A DNA stretch of 18,287 nt from CAZZKJ01 sp964654695 (GTDB lineage Bacteria; Krumholzibacteriota; Krumholzibacteriia; WVZY01), in NCBI GenBank assembly GCA_964654695.1, contig CAZZKJ010000047.1:1-18287 (forward strand). Reading direction: 5' to 3'. Each line of letters begins with the position of its first letter. The stretch's first letter is position 1. Both the position numbers and the translations under genes were made by a program. Under the pieces are notes generated by a model, which saw only the letters and a list, made by a program, of their open reading frames with translations, did not search any database and had not been told where the DNA came from. This document shows positions 7,837 to 14,112 of this stretch, piece after piece.

Positions 7837-8589
7837 TTAGATCTCCAGGTCGTCGTCATCATCGGAGATTTCGATCTCCTTAATAAAGCGGTTGATAACC
7901 GGAGATGAATCTTCCATGATCATTTCCATGTCCTCGATATCAACAGTTCCATCCGTTTCGCAGCGCACAACGAGTTTACGGTCCCGGAGAGACTGCAGCT
8001 TTTTCTTCTGATCATCAGTAAGAATCTTATTAGCCTTTTTCATAATGGATAATTGTGCGAGCTTGATTTCGATTTCGGCTTTTTTCAGAGCTTCCAGTTG
8101 AGTCCTTATGCTGTTGAGAGAAGCGTCGTCATGAATCAGCTTTTTCAATTCCAGCTTCGCCTTTGCGGCGTCGGCCTTTAGATCTATTATCGCCACCCGG
8201 GTGCCGTGCATGATATCCTCGATTTGATCCTTTTGCTTTTTGCTCAGGCCGAGTTCCTCGGCGTACTCCAGGACGCCACCGCCGAAATGCCCGGGATGGA
8301 GTGTTCTCATTTTCTTGATCATATGAGCCCTGCCGCCCGGCATGGGTTTATGCATCATCAGTTTTTTCATACGCATTGGCCGGCATTCAACGGCGCAGCA
8401 CTGCTGCGCGCAGCACTCTTGAACTGCAAACGGAGGCTTGATATCCGGTCTGGCCGGGCTGACGCGCTGCGGGGAATCCGGCTTAGAGCCCGCCGGGGAT
8501 TTTTCAGCTGCAGAAGCTGCTGCTGCAAAAGCAAATACCACGACGGCGGCAAAAACCCCCATCAGGCACATTGACAATTTATTTCTCAT
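7837..8589 (-). CDS. periplasmic Spy/CpxP-like (LTXXQ-type) protein with Cys cluster
   Basis: This 250-residue protein has a Sec signal peptide, with the hydrophobic core at about 8-25 and probable cleavage after ASA (27). The mature part resembles Spy/CpxP/zinc-resistance-associated proteins, small helical periplasmic chaperones or metal-stress sensors. Two copies of the LTxxQ-like signature are visible, LGLSKKQKDQI (113-123) and ILTDDQKKKL (189-198). Between them lies a charged region that would form long helices. Three things are unusual: a CCxxxCCxxxC cluster (59-69), a Met/His-rich stretch at 72-102, and an acidic tail with five consecutive Asp (243-247). Together these suggest metal binding, perhaps copper or another soft metal. 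The ATG has an ideal GGAGGT 8 nt upstream. The gene is transcribed alone, divergent from the cytochrome. The family is likely and the metal role is inferred. Confidence 0.78.
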   Translation of the reverse strand: MRNKLSMCLMGVFAAVVVFAFAAAASAAEKSPAGSKPDSPQRVSPARPDIKPPFAVQECCAQQCCAVECRPMRMKKLMMHKPMPGGRAHMIKKMRTLHPGHFGGGVLEYAEELGLSKKQKDQIEDIMHGTRVAIIDLKADAAKAKLELKKLIHDDASLNSIRTQLEALKKAEIEIKLAQLSIMKKANKILTDDQKKKLQSLRDRKLVVRCETDGTVDIEDMEMIMEDSSPVINRFIKEIEISDDDDDLEI

Positions 8590-9013
8590 CTTTACACCTC
8601 CGTTAAATTTGTTATTGCCCCATGTTTTTTTTATACACGCCCCTGCCGCGCGGGTTCCTCAATAAATTATCTTATCGGAATTCCTCCGATCGGCTGGAGA
8701 AAAAATCTGCCTGCAGGAGTCTGCGGTTCAGGTTGGTGCCAATAATTTCCGATGGAAAAGAAAAATTTCGCACCTTCGTCTGCGTCCCCCTCCCGCAGCC
8801 GGTCTGCTTCATTCGGGATCCTTAAAGATCCATATATATCCTAAATTGTTACACGATGTTATAAGGTCGATCGATTTGTGAAAAAATTAGCATACGGGCC
8901 CGGTTCCGGAATGTTTTTCGCAGCGGTGGAGGGGAATGTTTGGGTTAAAGAGGATCATTTTAATGTCGATGATATCCAGTAGATTTCCAACAAACAAATG
9001 TGGAGGATTACAA
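8590..9013. other. divergent intergenic region, Spy-like gene versus cytochrome
   Basis: This 424-bp stretch must hold promoters for both flanking genes, but I cannot assign either with confidence. It contains the GGAGGT ribosome binding site for the minus-strand gene, a 6-bp hairpin ATCGGA/TCCGAT (8674-8679 with 8685-8690), and a small hairpin GGATC/GATCC (8816-8820 with 8827-8831). A short AT-rich segment lies at 8828-8865. On the minus strand a TATAAA at about 8630-8635 could be a -10 element, but it lacks a matching -35. No open frame looks real. Confidence 0.45.
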
Positions 9014-10156
9014 ATGAAACGAAACGGAATCGCATGGGGGCTGGCGGCGTTTTTTTGCCTTGTCTGTATCTTCGCGTTCGGTACGGAGGTGGGGGCGATC
9101 AGCCGGGACGATTTGAAATCATTTGGAAGCATTCATAAAGACCGCGGAGAGCAGGCCCGGCTTCAAAGGATAGAAGCAGCGGAGATGGGGGCAACCCCTC
9201 CATATCATTACGGCGCTACTTTGATCTGTTCGGACTGCCACACCATGCACGCATCCATGCAGCACAATCATTCCGGCGGTACCGATCCCGAAGGAAATAT
9301 AACCTCATTTCCTTGGCAGACAACCCCGTCCGCCTATCTGCTTAAGGCCTCCGATCCTCTTGATCTCTGCCTGACCTGCCATGATAATGTTGCGGGCATT
9401 CCCGATGTCGTATCCTCGGATGTCAACTCGTTGACGGAACGGTCGGCAGGTTTTTTCGATCAGCCGGCCGTATCAAATCCCAGAGGGCACGATTTGGGCA
9501 GGGGACTGCCCGGCAGCGGCGGAGGAAGTTACTGCAGCAGGTGCCATTGGGGCGATCCTGCGGATAAGAAGGTTACATGTATTGACTGCCACAATCCGCA
9601 CGGAAACGGGAACGCGAGAAACCTGCAGTGGGTATCCGATCCCGACGGCACTCCTCCGCTGGGGCTTTTCAACCCGGACGCCGCCACCGGTCTTCCCAAG
9701 TACGAACGCGCGAACACCAGGTACGGGACCGAGAATGCTACTACTATGAGGGAAGTTCCGAACATGTGCCTGGACTGTCATCATGTATTCAGCGGCGGTT
9801 CCTATACCGACCCCGATGGGGACGGTGTTCATTCGCGCCATCCAACGTACGACAGTGAGAGGTTCGACCCCAATCATGTTTCCGACGGCGCCACCGGAGG
9901 GACCACCGATCCCACACACTGGGAAAACGGATCCGGCAGCGGGTTCGATGGAACCGAAAGAATTCCCTTTGTAGTCGATGGCGCTTCGAATTTCGCCGAA
10001 GCATCGGTAGTCGACGCTTCCTCCAACGGTGTATTTTGTTTATCGTGCCATAAGGTGCACGGTTCTTCATCGCCCTTTGGTCTGGTTTGGGATGTCAACG
10101 GCGAAGTAGGACGCAAGGGCTGCGACCAATGCCATGCAATGAAGCCGCTGCCTTGA
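9014..10156 (+). CDS. exported seven-haem c-type cytochrome
   Basis: This 380-residue protein has an N-terminal signal peptide (hydrophobic 7-23, likely cleavage after VGA at 28) and seven CxxCH haem-attachment motifs at 72-76, 119-123, 174-178, 189-193, 252-256, 342-346 and 370-374. It should be a periplasmic or outer-surface electron carrier. Several motifs carry the CHxxH look of doubled-CxxCH-type multihaem proteins, for example CSDCHTMH, CIDCHNPH and CLSCHKVH, where the second His could ligate a neighbouring haem. An Asp-rich DPDGDG (267-272) might bind calcium. I chose ATG 9014 because GGAGG sits 7 nt upstream and the signal peptide starts there. An in-frame ATG at 8936 would put 26 non-signal residues in front. 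Its 3' end faces the peptidase gene with only 15 bp between stop codons. Electron donor and acceptor are unknown. Confidence 0.93.
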   Translation: MKRNGIAWGLAAFFCLVCIFAFGTEVGAISRDDLKSFGSIHKDRGEQARLQRIEAAEMGATPPYHYGATLICSDCHTMHASMQHNHSGGTDPEGNITSFPWQTTPSAYLLKASDPLDLCLTCHDNVAGIPDVVSSDVNSLTERSAGFFDQPAVSNPRGHDLGRGLPGSGGGSYCSRCHWGDPADKKVTCIDCHNPHGNGNARNLQWVSDPDGTPPLGLFNPDAATGLPKYERANTRYGTENATTMREVPNMCLDCHHVFSGGSYTDPDGDGVHSRHPTYDSERFDPNHVSDGATGGTTDPTHWENGSGSGFDGTERIPFVVDGASNFAEASVVDASSNGVFCLSCHKVHGSSSPFGLVWDVNGEVGRKGCDQCHAMKPLP

Positions 10157-10171
10157 TGGAAACCCGGCACA

Positions 10172-13030
10172 TCAATCGTTCCAGTGGAGTATCGCATTGT
10201 AGGCGAGGCCGAAATTCGAATGCGTAAGGTATCTGTGCAGCGGATTAAAGCTGAATATTACCACCTTCCCTCGGCCTTTTTTTACTTCGAGAATGGCGGG
10301 TTTGCGGGATAGTGCTTTTTCCTTTTTAACAAATCCGCTCAGACAAATCTTGTCCTCTCTTTTGTCGGCCTTTTCTTTTTCTTCAGCTGACGTATCCCCC
10401 CGAGAGGGGATCTTCTTATCTTCTTCGTCCTTTTTGAGGCCGGTTCCATACTGCAGGGTCACTAGGTTTTCATATTGTTCGGGAACGGACAACAGAGGAG
10501 AAAACCCGCGAAAAACACTCATCAACGAGTCATATCCGCATGTAATATTGCTGGAATGATTGACCACTCTGCATCTGAGCATGGAACCCGGATTCATGAA
10601 ACCCTGGGGATCGATGCGGTTGATATGGCGGACAATACCCAGTTCGACCGGGATAAGGCTTCCCGCGCCGAGGGTTATCAGGGTACCTCCGGATTCGACG
10701 AATTCGTCCAAATGCAGCAGCCCCTCGAAGCCCATGCCGCCGGTGATATCGTCGGTGCTGTCGATAACGCCGATGTTGGGCGAATCATCCGTGGTTCGAT
10801 AGGGCAGGGGTTTCCATCTGGTGTCGACGCCATGAATGAGAGTCTTGGGTTTGAAAAATGTGCCGAGGTCGGGAATAAGGATAACATCGAATTCATCAGA
10901 TAGCGCTCCCTTGCGCATATGGTCCTTATTGATGAGTGAATATGGAATCCCCGCTTTGTCGAATGTGAATCTGACCCATCCGGAATTTTGCGTGAAAGTC
11001 CAGGTGTGGAAGAGAGCTATGCGCGGTATATCAAGCAGGTGCTTGACGGTTTTAGGAATCGAGCCTGCAGAAAAAATGTCCAGGCCGAGTGAATCGGCGA
11101 TAGTGCAAACGCCTGCAAAGACTTCATTCGGATTGCCTTTTCCCGGAATGATCCAGCTGCCCCGCGGGAAAAGGCGGCCCGAAGCTTTGAAAGGCGCATC
11201 GGATGCGAAAACATCAAAATCTTTTAATGCGAACCTGGCTTCGAGGAATTTTTCTGATGATGACGAGTAGATCAGGTAACAGTCGGATTTTTTCCTTGGT
11301 TTTCTGCCGCCAATATGAATTTTATGTGCGACTTTTTGCATCGGCCTATCAAGAATATTTTTGTTATCTATACGCTCGGAATTTACGCCGTAGAGGAGCG
11401 GCAGGGTCCAAGCGACGTCATCGTAAGGTTTATACTCCGCGTCGGCGGGGAAACGCTGCTCTTCCATCAGGCTCTTTGCGAAATCCCTGTACGGCTGGTC
11501 CATCCTTATTACGAAATCTCCCTTCGAGTATTTCCGGCCGCCGTCTTTGAAATCCTTATTGAGCAATTTAACATCTATGCCTTGTTTGAGCAGTTGGTTG
11601 ATCATGTAAGAGAGTTCAAATTTATTCTGATTCTTTCTCGGAATTATCCAGGCATACGGAGGCGAATTTAGGCCTCTTTTGACCGCGTTATCGCCCTTTT
11701 TCCAGAAATTATAAAGAAGCGTTTGGGCGTTGTTCGCGGCAAAGTTCAGTGCGATCAGCACTCCGGTTTCTTGATAATTTATGTTGTTTCTGAAAGACCA
11801 TTTAACATTCTCATCCGGAGGGACCGGGCGGTACCAGGCTTTCTTCGTAATTTTTTTCTTTGCGAACGATCCCTTGAGTTCGCGGTCATAGGTAGATGCT
11901 CCGGCATTGCCGAAGGTTTCGTAAAAACGTCCCAGGCTGTTGTGGTTATTGCCGAACCACAGCAGGTAGCCGGGATACCAGCCGGTGTAAAATCCCCACG
12001 TCCATACTCCCGGCATACCGAGCTTGGTAAGCTCAGTAACTTCATTATTGGCCATCCACTGCCATTCGCTGGTAATCACCGGATCCAGAGCATCGTTATA
12101 AGGTCCGGTTCCTGAAGATATATATAGATAGGGAATCGATTCATGAAGATCATGGGTTACCTGCGGATGAAAACGAAAGAACAAGCGCGCCAGATTTTTG
12201 GTAAGGGGCTGTGAAATCTGCAGTCCGTCGCGGTTGTTGTCGTGAAGGGTGTATTTCCCCCAGTATGGAGGGGACTTTGGCGGACTGTTTTTCCAGTCCT
12301 TGTTGTCCTTTGTACACGTGTAATACCAGTCGACCATTCTCTCCCTTCCATCCACTTCCAGCACGGGCGTTATCATGGTAATCACACGGCTGCGGATATT
12401 CTTGATCAAGGGGCTTTCCCCTGCCGCAAGCCGGTAGGCGAGTTCCATCAACATCTCCGGGCTGCCGGTTTCGGGAGAGTGCAGTCCGCCGGAAAGATAA
12501 TAAAAAGGTACCGCCTTGTTTATAATAGATTGCGCATCCGCTTCGTTCGTAATCCTGGAATCTGCTAGACGCGCCGTGTATCCCGCGTAGCGCTCATAAT
12601 TATCAAGAAATGCTTCGTCGGCTGCTAACAGAACTATCATTTCTCTGCCTTCGGAACTTTTTCCAATTGACAGCAGTTTTATTCGCGGCGAGGCCGAAGC
12701 CAGAACTTCCATGTAGGATTTTATCTTGGCGTAGGAGGAGAGTTTGCCCGGAGCCCCGGCTATGTATCCCAGGTAGTCCCTGGGCGAAGGAATAGATTCG
12801 GATTCAGGAAGAGAGCTCACCATCGGCGATAGGAATCGTTCCTCGGTGGTGTACTGCCGGACTCTGGAACTGAATGCGGTATCAATGTGGGTTTCCGCGT
12901 AATCGGCAGGTACGATTGCCTTTGAGGATGAAACGGCGCATATCAAGACAACAGCCGTTGATAATAACAACGCCGGGATGTAAAGGCTTTCTTCCAGAGC
13001 AATGAGTTTCTTCATTAATCGGCCTTTCAT
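10172..13030 (-). CDS. large exported M14-type zinc carboxypeptidase
   Basis: This 952-residue protein opens with an N-terminal hydrophobic signal or anchor (about 17-38). The M14 metallocarboxypeptidase domain spans roughly 95-390. Zinc ligands are His184 and Glu187 in GGLHSPETG and probably His296 in HDLHE. DNNRDG (264-269) matches the substrate-binding Asn-Arg region, and Glu371 in ETFGN is the likely catalytic Glu. After this come about 480 residues of mixed alpha/beta sequence, with segments such as DVILIPDLGTFF, ESGGTLITLGAG and GRGKVVIFSF that look like a glutamine-amidotransferase-like fold. These are interrupted by a Lys/Glu-rich low-complexity stretch at about 865-895. It should trim peptides or amide bonds in the periplasm or outside the cell. 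Start: the ATG at 13030 has GGAG about 14 nt upstream, while the ATG at 13015 (residue 6) has a better placed AAAGG and may be the true start. It is monocistronic. Peptidase family firm, substrate unknown. Confidence 0.88.
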   Translation of the reverse strand: MKGRLMKKLIALEESLYIPALLLSTAVVLICAVSSSKAIVPADYAETHIDTAFSSRVRQYTTEERFLSPMVSSLPESESIPSPRDYLGYIAGAPGKLSSYAKIKSYMEVLASASPRIKLLSIGKSSEGREMIVLLAADEAFLDNYERYAGYTARLADSRITNEADAQSIINKAVPFYYLSGGLHSPETGSPEMLMELAYRLAAGESPLIKNIRSRVITMITPVLEVDGRERMVDWYYTCTKDNKDWKNSPPKSPPYWGKYTLHDNNRDGLQISQPLTKNLARLFFRFHPQVTHDLHESIPYLYISSGTGPYNDALDPVITSEWQWMANNEVTELTKLGMPGVWTWGFYTGWYPGYLLWFGNNHNSLGRFYETFGNAGASTYDRELKGSFAKKKITKKAWYRPVPPDENVKWSFRNNINYQETGVLIALNFAANNAQTLLYNFWKKGDNAVKRGLNSPPYAWIIPRKNQNKFELSYMINQLLKQGIDVKLLNKDFKDGGRKYSKGDFVIRMDQPYRDFAKSLMEEQRFPADAEYKPYDDVAWTLPLLYGVNSERIDNKNILDRPMQKVAHKIHIGGRKPRKKSDCYLIYSSSSEKFLEARFALKDFDVFASDAPFKASGRLFPRGSWIIPGKGNPNEVFAGVCTIADSLGLDIFSAGSIPKTVKHLLDIPRIALFHTWTFTQNSGWVRFTFDKAGIPYSLINKDHMRKGALSDEFDVILIPDLGTFFKPKTLIHGVDTRWKPLPYRTTDDSPNIGVIDSTDDITGGMGFEGLLHLDEFVESGGTLITLGAGSLIPVELGIVRHINRIDPQGFMNPGSMLRCRVVNHSSNITCGYDSLMSVFRGFSPLLSVPEQYENLVTLQYGTGLKKDEEDKKIPSRGDTSAEEKEKADKREDKICLSGFVKKEKALSRKPAILEVKKGRGKVVIFSFNPLHRYLTHSNFGLAYNAILHWND

Positions 13031-13135
13031 GTGATTTTGAAAACTCCGAGCCAGAAAGCAACAATACTAGATTAAACGCGGCCGCGCTTCAAAGGGTTTA
13101 ATCGGCGTCTCTTTCTTGATATGGCACTGGAAAGA

Positions 13136-13169
13136 GTTAAAAAGAAAAAATGCATTCCGCCGTTTCGGA
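13136..13169 (-). terminator. candidate intrinsic terminator, minus strand
   Basis: Read on the minus strand, TTCCG (13169-13165) and CGGAA (13158-13154) form a 5-bp stem around a 6-nt loop. This is followed after TGCA by T6-C-T5. The stem is short but the T-tract is strong. It would end a minus-strand transcript entering from the structured element at 13262-13446, before the peptidase gene. A constitutive terminator would make that element a stand-alone RNA, and a conditional one would make it a leader. Confidence 0.4.
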
Positions 13170-13261
13170 AGTTTTGCTGATTAAAATGAAAAAACAGCGA
13201 ACCAGAAATAATACTGGATATTTCGGTGTTGTTATTATATATTAATCAAGACAGCCACAAA

Positions 13262-13446
13262 AGCGCCGGTATCATTGGTACCTCCCTTCCTGGAAGGAGC
13301 AAAAGTTTTTAACTCCTTTCTTTCGTGCTCATGTGCCGAATTACCTTCTTGGTAATAAAAACGATACCGGCGCTCTCCCTTATCTTTTATAAATGACCGA
13401 CACCCGCATGGCTTTCCTGCGGGATAGGCCGGCAATATCAATGTCG
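13262..13446. ncRNA. candidate structured RNA (long-range helix with nested hairpins), strand unresolved
   Basis: AGCGCCGGTATC (13262-13273) is perfectly complementary to GATACCGGCGCT (13363-13374), a 12-bp helix closing an 89-nt interior. Inside are AAGGAG/CTCCTT (13294-13299 with 13313-13318) and TTACC/GGTAA (13341-13345 with 13351-13355). Just outside lies CCCGCA/TGCGGG (13403-13408 with 13418-13423), enclosed by CGACA/TGTCG (13398-13402 with 13442-13446). Each helix is perfect, and the layout is a closed multi-branch domain plus a neighbouring hairpin. I do not recognise a riboswitch or sRNA family. The minus strand is somewhat favoured by the T-rich hairpin downstream at 13169-13136. A DNA-level inverted repeat, such as a mobile-element remnant, is the main alternative. 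Confidence 0.45.
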
Positions 13447-13762
13447 TTTAGAAATTCCGTTGAGATAACTCCTCTTAAACAGTAAACATGTAATAATACG
13501 ATATAATGCAATATTATCACGTCAACGTTCTACTAAATGATGTAATAATATATGCTTATTTATATATATCTTTTTTAGCTGGCTAATTTCTGTTTTTATG
13601 TTGATAAAGGCTATTTTGCTGTTGCTATCTCTTAAACTGTATCTTATTTTATGGGTCAGAATCGACCGTTCTGTGATCATTGTCAAAAAAGAGGTTGTAT
13701 TGTTCTGGAAATGTAAAATAATACTTACATTGATTTGAAAATATTTTTCTTAAGCCTTTAGT

Positions 13763-13867
13763 TCTCCCCGGTATTTAGATGTTGCATCTTATGATGGACT
13801 TCGATTGGGCAGCTGCTCCTCCCCGCAGCGTCCTTTAGAAATCTGGTGCCGGGGGGGGCTTTTTTTT
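13763..13867 (+). terminator. G-run/T8 intrinsic terminator closing a foldable ~100-nt segment
   Basis: A run of eight G (13851-13858) is followed by C and eight T (13860-13867). The G-run can pair with two alternative partners. CTCCCCGG (13763-13770) can pair with 13849-13856, giving an 8-bp closing stem around about 78 nt. GCTCCTCCC (13815-13823) can pair with 13851-13859, giving a 9-bp terminator stem with two G-T pairs. A third helix, GCTGC/GCAGC (13812-13816 with 13825-13829), competes with the second. A small hairpin AGATG/CATCT lies near 13777. The T-run after a G-rich arm strongly supports plus-strand termination. The mutually exclusive pairings could mean attenuation ahead of the kinase gene, or the 3' end of a small RNA. 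Confidence 0.6.
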
Positions 13868-13899
13868 GATCCCTTTTCGATGCATTTCATCGGATCTCA
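13868..13899 (+). other. stem-loop after the T8 tract
   Basis: CGATG (13879-13883) and CATCG (13889-13893) form a stem with a CATTT loop, and GATC at 13868-13871 and 13894-13897 can extend it across a small bulge. It directly follows the terminator T-run and precedes the kinase by over 200 nt. Function unknown. Confidence 0.3.
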
Positions 13900-14112
13900 A
13901 AAAGCGTTGAACTGCAATAAATCGGCATACCGGAAATTCTGAAACGCTGCGGCCTCCTGGAAAACCCACGGCAGTGGACATCTCACGAAACATTATTGAG
14001 GTTCAAGGGGGTTTACTACTTAAGCGCCAGCGCGTATCATCATTTGGCGGCGGAACTTGTTCGTCTTATCAATTGTTTTATCATAAAACCTGAGTGCCGG
14101 GCGCCGGCTGGT

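Larger units (their letters stand above)
13031..14112. other. long non-coding region between peptidase and sensor kinase
   Basis: About 1.1 kb lies between the divergent genes with no convincing protein gene, unusually long compared with the gaps elsewhere in the window. It holds a terminator-like hairpin (13136-13169), a long inverted repeat with nested hairpins (13262-13446), an AT-rich block (about 13480-13750), a foldable segment ending in a T8 terminator (13763-13867) and two further stem-loops (13868-13899, and AGCGTT with AACGCT around 13907-13954). A minus-strand open frame of 68 codons (13235-13441) overlaps the inverted repeat and lacks a ribosome binding site. I consider it a by-product of the repeat. 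Confidence 0.6.

Noticed and set aside
60..8656. Shared 12-mer TGCCGCGCGGGT near 60-71 and 8644-8655
   Set aside because: Only 12 nt and GC-rich, with no further flanking similarity beyond a few bases. Too weak to call a dispersed repeat.
8936..9013. Upstream in-frame ATG extending the cytochrome by 26 residues
   Set aside because: The extension would precede the signal peptide, and the downstream ATG at 9014 has an ideally spaced GGAGG, so 9014 is preferred.
13129..13146. TGGCAC in the leader of the peptidase region as a sigma-54 -24 element
   Set aside because: No TTGC-type -12 element follows at the required spacing.
13235..13441. Minus-strand 68-codon open frame overlapping the inverted repeat
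   Set aside because: It has no ribosome binding site, and the peptide has no recognisable features. The long inverted repeat and nested hairpins explain the segment better as RNA or DNA structure.
14044..14062. Sequence resembling a sigma-54 promoter (TTGGC... TTGT) upstream of the kinase
   Set aside because: The GC of the -12 element is missing, so the GG-N10-GC core is not met.
13996..14112. TTG-started 39-residue extension of the sensor kinase
   Set aside because: There is no ribosome binding site at the TTG, and the extra residues have no role before the first membrane helix. A later ATG is more likely.
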